Part shown: positions 1 to 8,240 of the stretch, in pieces
How positions within the stretch are numbered: position 1 is the stretch's first letter
How the letters are laid out: each line of letters opens with the position of its first letter
From: an uncultured Erysipelotrichales bacterium
GTDB lineage: Bacteria; Bacillota_I; Bacilli_A; Erysipelotrichales; Coprobacillaceae
Length of the DNA: 64,000 nucleotides
Assembly: GCA_910579135.1 (NCBI GenBank)
Contig: CAJTTM010000002.1
Coordinates: 122,750 to 186,749, forward strand
Direction of reading: 5' to 3'
The notes under the pieces: model-generated
What the model was told of the DNA's origin: nothing
What the model saw: only the letters and a program-made list of their open reading frames with translations
The model's database searches: none
Position numbers and translations under genes: made by a program

Positions 1-317
1 CAACGAGGATTTTTACATTTTTCAACATTAACAATTCTCTTTGGTAAAGTCAATTTTTTCTTTTCTACAGTTACACCGTTTCTAATAATACTTACTGTAA
101 TATTAGGATCTAAATACCCTAAAACATCCAAATCCACTTCAAAATCATTATCAATTTTTAAAATGTCTTTCTTCCCCATCTTTGTTGATTTTACGTTTTT
201 AATAATCGCAACTGAACAATCAAGTTTATCTAAACCTAATGCATTATATACACTCATAGCCTTTCCTGCAGTTATATGATCCAAAACAATCCCGTTTATA
301 ATACTATCAATCTTCAT
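1..317 (-). CDS. pyrI: Aspartate carbamoyltransferase regulatory subunit PyrI (3' end outside window)
   Basis: Regulatory chain of aspartate transcarbamylase, the first committed step of pyrimidine synthesis; it binds nucleotide effectors and docks on the catalytic chain through a zinc site. About 105 residues are visible. They begin MKIDSIINGIVLDHITAGKA and continue with the family signatures of an effector domain (KMGKKDILKI, LGYLDPNITV). The fragment ends at the edge in CKNPR, which matches the start of the zinc-binding cysteine motif. The ATG at 317-315 overlaps the end of pyrB by 11 bases, so the two are translationally coupled, as expected for a 1:1 complex. The gene is cut by the window edge, not broken. 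Confidence 0.93.
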   Translation of the reverse strand, partial: MKIDSIINGIVLDHITAGKAMSVYNALGLDKLDCSVAIIKNVKSTKMGKKDILKIDNDFEVDLDVLGYLDPNITVSIIRNGVTVEKKKLTLPKRIVNVEKCKNPR

Positions 318-1245
318 GTCTATCTACCTCATTTTCTAATCCCAACATAGTCATAATCAATGCCATACGTACATATCTACCATTTTGAACTTGATCAAAG
401 TATTTTGCTCGAGGATCATCATCTAATTCTGTTGCAATTTCATTAACTCTTGGAAGTGGGTGTAAGATAATTAAGTCTTTTTTAGATTTTTCAATCTTCT
501 TTTTATCTAATATATATGTATCTTTTAAGCGAATATAATCTTGTTCATTAAAAAATCTTTCTTTTTGAACTCTTGTCATATAGATAATATCTAATTCTTC
601 AATAACATCTTCTACTTTTTCTACTTCTCTATAATCTAAATTTTTAGCATCTAATAAATCCTGTTTTAAATATTCAGGAATCCTTAATTCCCTTGGTGAA
701 ATAAATATAAATTTCATATGTGGATATCTAGACAATGCTTTTAATAAAGAATGAACAGTACGACCAAACTTTAAATCTCCACAAAATCCAATTGTAAGAT
801 TATCTAAACGCCCCTTTTCTCTTTTGATTGTTAATAAATCAGTTAAAGTTTGAGTTGGATGATTATGTCCACCATCACCTGCATTAATTAATGGAACTTT
901 ACTTCTTTTTAATGCAACAAGTGGGGCTCCTTCTTTAGGATGACGCATAGCAATAATATCACTATAACAAGATACTGTCCAAATTGTATCTGTCACACTT
1001 TCACCTTTTGTAGCACTACTACTATTCGCATTAGAAAACCCTAATACCTTCCCTCCTAAAGATAACATAGCTGACTCGAACGATAATCTTGTTCGTGTAC
1101 TTGGTTCAAAGAATAAAGTTGCTAGTATCTTATGTCTACAAACATCTTGATATCTTGACTTATCTTTAATAATATCTTGAGCCAAATCAATTAAATCATC
1201 AATTTCTTCAACAGATAAATCCATAGAATCTATTAAATATTTCAT
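307..1245 (-). CDS. pyrB: Aspartate carbamoyltransferase catalytic subunit PyrB
   Basis: Joins carbamoyl phosphate and aspartate to N-carbamoyl-aspartate in pyrimidine synthesis, in the cytoplasm. The 312-residue length fits the family (about 310). Visible motifs are the carbamoyl-phosphate loop FFEPSTRTRLSFE, the HPTQTLTDL segment and HPLPRV near the end. A longer reading frame begins 13 codons upstream, but AAAGGAG stands 8 bases before the ATG at 1245, so I start there. It is followed by overlapping pyrI, so this is the regulated class of enzyme. I saw no PyrR-type attenuator in the short leader. Confidence 0.97.
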   Translation of the reverse strand: MKYLIDSMDLSVEEIDDLIDLAQDIIKDKSRYQDVCRHKILATLFFEPSTRTRLSFESAMLSLGGKVLGFSNANSSSATKGESVTDTIWTVSCYSDIIAMRHPKEGAPLVALKRSKVPLINAGDGGHNHPTQTLTDLLTIKREKGRLDNLTIGFCGDLKFGRTVHSLLKALSRYPHMKFIFISPRELRIPEYLKQDLLDAKNLDYREVEKVEDVIEELDIIYMTRVQKERFFNEQDYIRLKDTYILDKKKIEKSKKDLIILHPLPRVNEIATELDDDPRAKYFDQVQNGRYVRMALIMTMLGLENEVDRHED

Positions 1246-1274
1246 TCGTGTTACTCCTTTATATATTTTACAAT

Positions 1275-1303
1275 ATTCTATCATACGCTTTATTTGAAAG
1301 CAA
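1275..1303 (-). promoter_or_regulatory. Candidate sigma-A promoter of pyrBI
   Basis: On the minus strand, TTGCTT (1303-1298) and TAGAAT (1280-1275) are separated by 17 bases, with a TG dinucleotide just before the -10. This leaves a leader of about 25-30 bases before the pyrB ATG. Assigned by eye from spacing and consensus only. Confidence 0.55.
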
Positions 1304-1347
1304 TATCTTCATTAATCATATAAAATATATTTTATAAGTCAATTTAT

Positions 1348-2229
1348 CTAATGAACATATTTTAATATATCCTCTTCTTTATCAATATCAAATATATTTA
1401 ATGAAAGTTGTTCTAACTCTTCTTCATTACTATCATTGATTTTATTCATAATACATTCTGATAGAGCTCCTAACTTCTTTATTAACAATTTCATTGTAAG
1501 ATCCATCTTTCCATTAGTAAAACCTCTTTTTTCTCCAATAATCTCTCCCTTGCTTATTCCTATAAGTTCTCCTTCAACTCTTCCCATTTCTTTTAATTGT
1601 TCACATATCTCACACATTTCTATTACACCTTTCCTTTCTTCTTTATAATATTTCATCCATTTCTTAAACACTTCACTATACATCTCATTTGGATCAATAC
1701 AATGAAAATCATGGATTAATCTTCCTAGTACTGTTTCTTCATCCTGATAATCTCCATTCACATATATCATCTCTTGCCCTGTATCGACTTTCTCTTCTGT
1801 TTCATCTATATAGCTATGTATATAATATATTGGTAATCCCTTCTTAAAATAGTCTCCTTCACACATAAAAACGATATAACTTTCTGGAACTTCTTCATAT
1901 TCTGAACTTTTCTTTATTTCTTGTGTATCAATAAGACTAAGATTCAATCTTCCTCTTTTTGGTGTCGCTCCTTTTTCTTTTCTCTGTATTTCTACATTGA
2001 TTCTCATCTTTTCACTTTTGACATAAATATCAAACTGAGCTTCTCTTCCTTTGATATTACTCATATAATGTTCAACATGATGTTCATCAATATGTATATG
2101 TCTTCCTAGTATGATATCAATCATTTCATTAACACATTCTTTATGTCCAAAGACAACTTTGATCATAGGAGAATGAAATAAAGTCATAGACTCAATAAGG
2201 GACATAATATCTTGATTTTTAGCTTTCAT
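1348..2229 (-). CDS. Rpn family recombination-promoting nuclease / PD-(D/E)XK transposase-like protein
   Basis: A 293-residue member of the Rpn/YhgA-like group of PD-(D/E)XK nuclease-fold proteins, which are linked to RecA-independent DNA transfer in E. coli. The N-terminal part (about 1-200) holds the fold. A FDIYV strand carries the acidic residue and a VEIQRKE strand supplies the E-x-Q/K pair, both expected for an active nuclease. The C-terminal part is charged and glycine-rich (KGEIIGEKRGF), as is common in this family. An ATG follows a purine-rich site and the gene stands alone between pyrB and the division cluster. These genes are often multicopy and mobile. Substrate and role here are unknown. 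Confidence 0.82.
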   Translation of the reverse strand: MKAKNQDIMSLIESMTLFHSPMIKVVFGHKECVNEMIDIILGRHIHIDEHHVEHYMSNIKGREAQFDIYVKSEKMRINVEIQRKEKGATPKRGRLNLSLIDTQEIKKSSEYEEVPESYIVFMCEGDYFKKGLPIYYIHSYIDETEEKVDTGQEMIYVNGDYQDEETVLGRLIHDFHCIDPNEMYSEVFKKWMKYYKEERKGVIEMCEICEQLKEMGRVEGELIGISKGEIIGEKRGFTNGKMDLTMKLLIKKLGALSECIMNKINDSNEEELEQLSLNIFDIDKEEDILKYVH

Positions 2230-2411
2230 TTATTTGACCTCCTATTATTCTATACTAATAAAAAGAGGCTTTTTCTTTTTTTAAATGTATAATTTCATAA
2301 TATGAAAATATAGACTTCTATAAATCTATTATAAGAGTATAAAACAGACTTGTCATTGGACATTTTGTCCAAAAAGAAAACTTTATTAGTCTTCTTTTAT
2401 TATTAACATTA

Positions 2412-2438
2412 AAACAAAAAAAGCCGATAATTCGACTT
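2412..2438 (-). terminator. Rho-independent terminator of the division cluster
   Basis: On the minus strand a 6-bp stem AGTCGA/TCGGCT with an ATTA loop is followed by seven Ts. It begins at the stop codon of the transpeptidase gene and closes the mraZ-rsmH-ftsL-pbp operon. Confidence 0.75.
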
Positions 2439-4569
2439 ATTTTGCTTCAACAATAACTTTTTGATTTTGTTTTAATGTTTTACCTTTAGAAACACTTTGC
2501 TTATATACAGTTCCAACACCTTTAAATTCTAATTGTATATTAGCCATTGAAGCAAACGCTTCTGATTCTTTCCTAGACCAACCAACCATTGAAGGCATTA
2601 TGATTTTTGAACCATTAGTTGAAATAAATACCCTAGAATTTCCTGTTAATACTGTTTGAGATTGTGGATATTGATCAATAACAGTATCTCCATCACCAAT
2701 AATAATAGGAGTAAGAGAATGATTTGTAAGAGTATCTTTTACAAATTGAGTACTATGATTAATATAAGAATCAATAGTATATGAAGTAATCTTAACCTTT
2801 TTAGTAGGTTGTTCATTCAATTGACTTATTGCAGCTTTTGTCATAGTTTTAATAAAATCCGCTCTAACCTGAGAGTTCTCTGTCTTTGTCTGATACCACA
2901 TCACAATGACAATTTCAGGATCATCATAAGGAGCAAGACCACTAAAACTATGAGTATATAACGTTTTAGAATATTCTCCATCAACAGCTATTTGTCCAGT
3001 TCCTGTTTTACCAATTAAAGCAAGATCATCCATATGATAGAGATAACCTGTACTTCCTTTTTTATTAATAACACCATTCATTAATTCTTTCATTTTAGAA
3101 ACTGTCTGAGAAGAATAAATTTGCTTAGAATAGTTTGATTTCCCTTTATAAACAGTCTTTTTTGTTTCACTATTTACAATTTTATCAACAAGATACGGTT
3201 CTACTGTCTTTCCATCATTCGCAAAAGAACTATATGCTCTCAGTAATTGAATAGCCGTTACTGTAGATCCTTGACCAAATCCTGTTGTTAAATATTCTAG
3301 TTGAGTAGAATTTTCTCTTAAATATCCACCAATACCACTAGCTGATGACATTCTATCTATCTTACTTGATTGAAAAAATCCTAAATCCTTATAATCTTGA
3401 ACCAAAGATTCTTTGTTTGTAAACTTATTTAAAATTTGGCAGATTGCTGTATTACTAGAATGATAGAATCCTTCTTGATAACTAATAACACCCCATCCAT
3501 TACCTTGATTATGGTCTTTAATAGATACTTTTGAATTATATTTAAATTTACCAGATTTATATTTTGCATTTAAATCCACAACACCATCATTAATTGCATT
3601 TGCATAAACAAACGGTTTAAAAACCGACCCTGGTTCTATAGCATCATTGAAAAAAGTATCATTATAATTTTCAAAATCTCTTTTGTTTGGATTAAAAGAA
3701 GGGCAATTGCTGGCAGCTAATAATTTACCAGTTTTAGCTTCCATGATTCCACATGTTGCATTTGTTGCTTTTAACTTCTTTGCTAAATTTTTTAACTGCA
3801 TATCTAATTCAGTCTGTAACTCACTATTAATTGTCAGATAAACATCATGACCAGCATTTGAAGCAGTTTCACTAATGATTCCATTAGGTAAAGTATTTCC
3901 GTTATTATCAGCCAAATAAACTCTACTTCCATTAGTTCCTGTTAACTCCTCATTAAAAACCTTTTCAATTCCCATTTGTCCAACAATTGTATTTAAATTA
4001 TTATCCTGATTCACTTTTGCATAACCAATCTCATATGACGCAAAATCACCAAAACGATAATGTCTACTTGTCATTTCTTCAAACTCAAGACCAGTCATTC
4101 CTAAATTATCTATTTTTTCTTTAACTGTAGAAGACAAATTACTTCCATAAGTTCCAAATTCAACTTGATATGCACCCTTTGTATTTAATCTTTTTAAGAT
4201 TTTACTTTTATCCATACCAATAATTTTAGATAATTTCTGTGCGCATTTTTCTTTATCTTGTACATAAGCAGGAGCATTCTTTATTCCTACACGACTCTTA
4301 CTCACATAAGCTATAAGCTTATATTTTTTTACATCACTTGCAATAATTTCATTATCGCTAGAATAAATCGTCCCTCTTTTTGCATATAATATATCAGTTT
4401 TTTGACTTCCTCCAAGATTTTTTGAATATTCTTTAATATCTTCTTTATTGACCATGTGTTTTCCAGTAACACCTAAATATGCAACATTATATGTAAGTAA
4501 TAAAATAACAAGTGCAATGATTATCATCATTGTTTGTGCACTTCTATTACTTCTCTTCTTTTTTGCCAT
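2437..4569 (-). CDS. Class B penicillin-binding protein (division transpeptidase) with PASTA domains
   Basis: A septal peptidoglycan transpeptidase of the FtsI/PBP2x type that cross-links wall peptides at the division site. The 710 residues have one N-terminal membrane segment (about 12-34), a PBP dimerisation domain (about 55-220) and a transpeptidase domain. The active-site motifs are S315-V-F-K318, S371-S-N373 and K521-T-G. Two C-terminal PASTA-like repeats (about 580-710) are typical of the Gram-positive division enzyme and bind uncross-linked wall material. The start lies only two bases after the ftsL stop, so translation is probably coupled. It is the last gene of the cluster before a terminator. 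Confidence 0.93.
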   Translation of the reverse strand: MAKKKRSNRSAQTMMIIIALVILLLTYNVAYLGVTGKHMVNKEDIKEYSKNLGGSQKTDILYAKRGTIYSSDNEIIASDVKKYKLIAYVSKSRVGIKNAPAYVQDKEKCAQKLSKIIGMDKSKILKRLNTKGAYQVEFGTYGSNLSSTVKEKIDNLGMTGLEFEEMTSRHYRFGDFASYEIGYAKVNQDNNLNTIVGQMGIEKVFNEELTGTNGSRVYLADNNGNTLPNGIISETASNAGHDVYLTINSELQTELDMQLKNLAKKLKATNATCGIMEAKTGKLLAASNCPSFNPNKRDFENYNDTFFNDAIEPGSVFKPFVYANAINDGVVDLNAKYKSGKFKYNSKVSIKDHNQGNGWGVISYQEGFYHSSNTAICQILNKFTNKESLVQDYKDLGFFQSSKIDRMSSASGIGGYLRENSTQLEYLTTGFGQGSTVTAIQLLRAYSSFANDGKTVEPYLVDKIVNSETKKTVYKGKSNYSKQIYSSQTVSKMKELMNGVINKKGSTGYLYHMDDLALIGKTGTGQIAVDGEYSKTLYTHSFSGLAPYDDPEIVIVMWYQTKTENSQVRADFIKTMTKAAISQLNEQPTKKVKITSYTIDSYINHSTQFVKDTLTNHSLTPIIIGDGDTVIDQYPQSQTVLTGNSRVFISTNGSKIIMPSMVGWSRKESEAFASMANIQLEFKGVGTVYKQSVSKGKTLKQNQKVIVEAK

Positions 4570-4571
4570 TT

Positions 4572-4868
4572 TTAATCATTATCTCCAATAATTGTAGATG
4601 CAACTGAGCTTTGTTGATATTTATATCCTTTTGATGTTGCTATTGATTTTAAACGTGAAAAAGAAGCTAATTCTTGTTTTTGCATATCCAAAGCATCGAT
4701 ATCTGATTGAAGAGCATTAATGCTCTCTTCAGTTTTTTTACAATTTACATTTATAGTTGATTCATAGGAATTTAAAGCAACGCTTCCTAATGCAAATAAT
4801 ATAAAACTTAATCCTAAAAATTTTTTCGCAAATCTTTCAAAACCTGATTGTCTTTTATTCTTTTTCAT
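4572..4868 (-). CDS. ftsL: Cell division protein FtsL-like
   Basis: A small bitopic protein of 98 residues. A basic N-terminus (MKKNKRQSGFERF) precedes one membrane helix (about 17-33) and an extracellular coiled-coil segment (INALQSDIDALDMQKQELA). FtsL sequences are poorly conserved, so the call rests on this architecture and on position between rsmH and the division transpeptidase, where ftsL is found in Bacillota. In that role it bridges FtsB/DivIC and FtsW-FtsI in the divisome. It overlaps the end of rsmH by 14 bases. AGGA stands 9 bases before the ATG. Confidence 0.85.
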   Translation of the reverse strand: MKKNKRQSGFERFAKKFLGLSFILFALGSVALNSYESTINVNCKKTEESINALQSDIDALDMQKQELASFSRLKSIATSKGYKYQQSSVASTIIGDND

Positions 4869-5802
4869 CTTTATAAATCCTTTCTATAATTCTTAATTTT
4901 GCACTATGAGAACGATGATTCTCATTCATTTCTTCTTGGCTAGCAACAATTGGTTTCCTTGTTACCATTTTGAATTTTGCTTTTAATTCATCTGGCACAT
5001 ATGGAATCTCTAATGGAAACTCTGGTTGCTTTGATACTTCCTTAAAAGTATATTTACATATTTTATCTTCCAATGAGTGAAAGGTAATAACTGCTATTCT
5101 TCCATTCACTTCTAGCATATCTAAAGCATCTTTTAAAGCATAATCAAATACATTTAATTCATCGTTAACCGCAATTCGTAAAGCTTGAAAACATCTTTTT
5201 GCAGGATGTCCTCCTTTTCTTCTTGCTTTTGCAGGAATCGCAGATTTAATAATTTCTACTAATTCAAAAGTTGTTTCAATTGATTTTTCTTCACGCTTTT
5301 TTTCAATCATTCTTGCTATACTTTTAGAAAACTTTTCATCACCATATTTATAAAAGATTTTCACTAAATCATTATAAGAATAATGATTAACTATATCATA
5401 AGCATTTAATGATTGATTTCTATCCATCCTCATATCTAATTTGGCATCATAGTTATAACTAAAACCCCTTTCTCCATCATCAAATTGTGGAGAAGATACT
5501 CCTAAATCAAATACAATGCCATCTACTTTATGAATCCCTAACTCATGTAATTCAGCTTTTAAATCCTTAAAATTAGAATAAATAATAGTATATTGATTTC
5601 CAATTTGTTTTAATCGTTCATCAGCAGCTTTAATAGCTATTTGATCTTGATCGAAACAATAAAGATGTCCAGTTGTTAATCTTTTTAGAATTTGAGCACT
5701 ATGCCCTCCACCACCAAGAGTACAATCAACATAGATTCCATCTTCTTTAATATTCAATCCATCAATGGTTTCATTTAATAGTACACTGATATGGTGAAAC
5801 AT
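4855..5802 (-). CDS. rsmH: 16S rRNA (cytosine1402-N4)-methyltransferase RsmH
   Basis: Methylates C1402 of 16S rRNA at N4 using S-adenosylmethionine, tuning the ribosomal P site. The 315 residues begin MFHHISVLLNETIDGL, the usual N-terminus, and include the SAM-binding motif DCTLGGGGHS. GGHPAKRCFQALRIAVN and the late ITFHSLEDK motif are also present. An in-frame start lies 7 codons upstream, but AAGGAGG stands 6 bases before the ATG at 5802, so that start is preferred. It follows mraZ and overlaps ftsL, the standard order of the division and wall cluster. Confidence 0.96.
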   Translation of the reverse strand: MFHHISVLLNETIDGLNIKEDGIYVDCTLGGGGHSAQILKRLTTGHLYCFDQDQIAIKAADERLKQIGNQYTIIYSNFKDLKAELHELGIHKVDGIVFDLGVSSPQFDDGERGFSYNYDAKLDMRMDRNQSLNAYDIVNHYSYNDLVKIFYKYGDEKFSKSIARMIEKKREEKSIETTFELVEIIKSAIPAKARRKGGHPAKRCFQALRIAVNDELNVFDYALKDALDMLEVNGRIAVITFHSLEDKICKYTFKEVSKQPEFPLEIPYVPDELKAKFKMVTRKPIVASQEEMNENHRSHSAKLRIIERIYKDEKE

Positions 5803-5812
5803 AATATCCTCC

Positions 5813-6238
5813 TTACTCATCATCTAATTCTTCAGAAATATCATCAAAACTTTCTATACCTTCGTTATAATAATCATCCCACATTTGGCTATCCCATATT
5901 TCAATATAGTCACCAACACCAATGATTGAACATTCTTTTACTAAATGCCCTGCTTCTCGTAATACTAAAGGTATATTAATTCTTCCAAGCTTATCAAAAT
6001 CACATTTTTTAACCCTTGCAGTAATTGTCCTAATGTATTGACGAACCTTAGCCTTCTTCTTAGAAAGAGTTAACAATTCTTTGTAATACTCTTCCCAACC
6101 TTCCTCTGTATAAACCGCTAAACATCCATCATGACCCTTAGTAACAAACACACTGTCACCACATTGATTTCTCATATCAGAAGGAATACTTAAACGTCCT
6201 TTAGCATCTATATTATGTCTATATTCACTAAAAAACAT
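5813..6238 (-). CDS. mraZ: Transcriptional regulator MraZ
   Basis: A DNA-binding repressor made of two SpoVT/AbrB-like halves that controls its own division and wall cluster by binding repeats near its promoter. The 141 residues carry the typical SEYRHNIDAKGRLSIPS in the first half and CDFDKLGRINIPLVLREAG in the second. The reading frame has earlier ATGs, but GGGAGG is spaced 7 bases from the ATG at 6238, which gives the canonical MFFSEYRHN start. As first gene of the cluster it sits downstream of a -10-like TATAAT at 6300-6295. I could not define its operator repeats with confidence. Confidence 0.95.
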   Translation of the reverse strand: MFFSEYRHNIDAKGRLSIPSDMRNQCGDSVFVTKGHDGCLAVYTEEGWEEYYKELLTLSKKKAKVRQYIRTITARVKKCDFDKLGRINIPLVLREAGHLVKECSIIGVGDYIEIWDSQMWDDYYNEGIESFDDISEELDDE

Positions 6239-6342
6239 CTCCATCCCTCCCACTTAATTACACTTCAATACACTAATTAACACTTTATGCCACCATTATA
6301 CCCTAAATCTCCCCTTTTGTATAGACGTAATAGAAAAAAAGC

Positions 6343-6373
6343 AAAAAAAAAGCATCAGTTTTTACTGATACTT
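6343..6373 (-). terminator. Rho-independent terminator after the 302-residue gene
   Basis: Minus-strand stem AGTATCAGT/ACTGATGCT with an AAAA loop (9 bp, one G-T pair), followed by nine Ts. It separates the L32 operon from mraZ. Confidence 0.85.
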
Positions 6374-7280
6374 AATGTCTAAATTTATTGACAACCTTTT
6401 CTAACTGTGACCTTGAAATATGAAATCTATCACAGATATCGTTAATTGTCTTTTCCATTTCATCAGGAGATTGATCTTTCAAATTATCTAAATCAATACC
6501 CATACTACTCATGATACTTTTAACATTATTAAACATCGAACCATCACCATGTTTATAATTATCCATCATATCATCATAATATTTTTTTGCATTTTCATAC
6601 ATATCTTCTTCTTTTTGATTCTTTTCTTCTATCTGTTTATATACATCTAATAAAATATCTATTTCTTCACTATCTAATCCTAAATCATCAAAGAATTGTA
6701 ACGCTTTTATACAAAGAGTTTCTAACTCATATTGATAATCTTGTTCTTCCATTTTATTAATAACTTCTAAATCTCCCTTAAAATCATTGATTTGTTTTAT
6801 TTGCATAGAATCCAATAAAACATCTTCATACTCTTCATTTTCTAAATCATTTAAAACTACTGGAACATAATAAGCTATCTTTTGGTACATTGACATTTGT
6901 ATATTAATATCAACATCACTCATCAAAGAAAGTATTTTCATAAAACTTTCTAAATGAATAGGTAAGTCCTCTAAAACAATTATTTCATTTGTTTTCACTT
7001 TTCCTTTGATATGATTTCTTTTTATTATTAAAAATAATTCTTTAATATCTTTATATAAAATAGAAACATTATTTTTGAAATGAAAATAAACACCCTCATC
7101 TCCTATAATCATTCCTCTAGTGCCATCACATTTTTCACTAACATCAATAAAAGCAACAACATTCTTAATATCATTACTTCCATACAAATAAATAGCACTA
7201 GAGACAGATGCAGGAAGTTGAGTTGTATAAAGCATTCCTTGTATAACCAATTGATTGATATACTCTTGTAAACCTTCCAT
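6372..7280 (-). CDS. Uncharacterised 302-residue cytoplasmic protein
   Basis: I do not recognise this gene. It has a clear ribosome site (TTAGGAGG before ATG) and no signal peptide or membrane helix. The N-terminal third is beta-rich with a segment like a small barrel (GDEGVYFHFKNNVSILYKDI). The middle is acidic (DLENEEYEDVLLDSM). The C-terminal half is helical and strongly charged (YKQIEEKNQKEEDMYENAKK), ending in a possible helix-turn-helix-like stretch (RFHISRSQLEKVVNKFRH). It lies directly downstream of rpmF, separated by a terminator hairpin, so it may be partly co-transcribed with L32. No function is proposed. Confidence 0.7.
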   Translation of the reverse strand: MEGLQEYINQLVIQGMLYTTQLPASVSSAIYLYGSNDIKNVVAFIDVSEKCDGTRGMIIGDEGVYFHFKNNVSILYKDIKELFLIIKRNHIKGKVKTNEIIVLEDLPIHLESFMKILSLMSDVDINIQMSMYQKIAYYVPVVLNDLENEEYEDVLLDSMQIKQINDFKGDLEVINKMEEQDYQYELETLCIKALQFFDDLGLDSEEIDILLDVYKQIEEKNQKEEDMYENAKKYYDDMMDNYKHGDGSMFNNVKSIMSSMGIDLDNLKDQSPDEMEKTINDICDRFHISRSQLEKVVNKFRH

Positions 7281-7296
7281 TCAAATTCCTCCTAAA

Positions 7297-7319
7297 TAAA
7301 AAAATCCTTTCAAGGATTT
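7297..7319 (-). terminator. Terminator after rpmF
   Basis: Minus-strand hairpin AAATCC/GGATTT (extendable to 8 bp across a very small loop) followed by a run of seven Ts. It lies between rpmF and the downstream 302-residue gene and could be partly read through. Confidence 0.7.
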
Positions 7320-7321
7320 CT

Positions 7322-7507
7322 TTATGCAGCTTCTTTAACGTCTTTAACTTTTTCACCTTTATAAGTTCCACAATGTTTGCAAACTTTATGTGATAAAGTA
7401 TAATTTCCACATTCTGGGCATACAACCAAAGCTGGAGCTGTTAACTTGTCATGTGTTCTTCTTTTATTTCTTCTTGTTTTAGAAACTCGTCTTTGTGGTA
7501 CTGCCAT
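7322..7507 (-). CDS. rpmF: 50S ribosomal protein L32
   Basis: A small large-subunit ribosomal protein of 61 residues starting MAVPQRRVSKTRRNKRRTH, the family hallmark. A zinc-ribbon is present (CPECG at 30-34 and CKHCG at 43-47), so this is the zinc-binding form of L32. It follows the yceD-family gene by 13 bases, the conserved yceD-rpmF pair found across bacteria. Confidence 0.98.
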   Translation of the reverse strand: MAVPQRRVSKTRRNKRRTHDKLTAPALVVCPECGNYTLSHKVCKHCGTYKGEKVKDVKEAA

Positions 7508-7520
7508 AAGTACACCTCCT

Positions 7521-8033
7521 CTATTCTTCTTTATCCTTAAAATAATCTTTTAACTTTGCGAGTCTAGGATCGATATAATCATCATCCTTTTCTTCATTTT
7601 CATTAAGGACTTTCCATCCTGTGCCACTAGTCTTTAAAGTTGCACCTTCTTTGACAACTCTCATTGGAACTTCCATCATGATTTCTTGGAATGCTACCGA
7701 TGTTAGATCCACAGTATCCTTTTTAGCTTCAATGACATCTTCTTGTTCACCTGGTTTATAAAAAGCAAACAAAGCATTTGTCTTGATTTCAAAAGGATAA
7801 TCAACATCTTCCAATGAAATAGCACATGGTAGAATCATTTGTCCTTTGATTGTATATTCTACAAACAACTGACGATTTTGGCTATCAAGATGTCCATGTC
7901 CGAAGATATTTATATCTCTTAATCCATTAATATTAGAGACATTTCTAAACATTTCACTTGGAAACGTTAAGGTTTCATCAAAATCAAATTCACCATTTTT
8001 TTGTTTAACAATCCAAGCTAAATTCCACTTCAA
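7521..8033 (-). CDS. YceD/DUF177 family protein
   Basis: A 170-residue YceD-family protein, linked to ribosome or 23S rRNA accumulation in other organisms and nearly always placed before rpmF as it is here. Visible family features are the central FVEYTIKGQMILPCAISLEDV and the acidic C-terminal tail ending DPRLAKLKDYFKDKEE. The start appears to be TTG at 8033-8031: AGAGAGGA lies 8 bases upstream, whereas the nearby ATG is in another frame. It diverges from tmcAL across a 207-base intergenic region that should hold both promoters; I could not assign them firmly. Confidence 0.88.
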   Translation of the reverse strand: MKWNLAWIVKQKNGEFDFDETLTFPSEMFRNVSNINGLRDINIFGHGHLDSQNRQLFVEYTIKGQMILPCAISLEDVDYPFEIKTNALFAFYKPGEQEDVIEAKKDTVDLTSVAFQEIMMEVPMRVVKEGATLKTSGTGWKVLNENEEKDDDYIDPRLAKLKDYFKDKEE

Positions 8034-8240
8034 ACATATCTTCCTCTCTTTATCGCATTACAAATTATATAGAAAAACTCGCCATAAGTCAACTAAAAAT
8101 TTCACTTAACCTTATAAAAGAAAAGATATTAAATAATCTTATTAACGATAAATGTTATTTTCATAAAAAAAAGAAAATGAAGTAATCAACTTAAATAAAT
8201 AAGCAATATATGATAAACTAACATACAAGGAAGTGAAATC

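Noticed and set aside
1246..1347. PyrR-type attenuator or riboswitch in the pyrBI leader
   Set aside because: The leader is under 40 bases and shows no anti-terminator structure.
7198..7425. A 75-codon minus-strand frame spanning the rpmF end and the next gene start
   Set aside because: It is an out-of-frame shadow of rpmF and the terminator region, with no suitable ribosome site.
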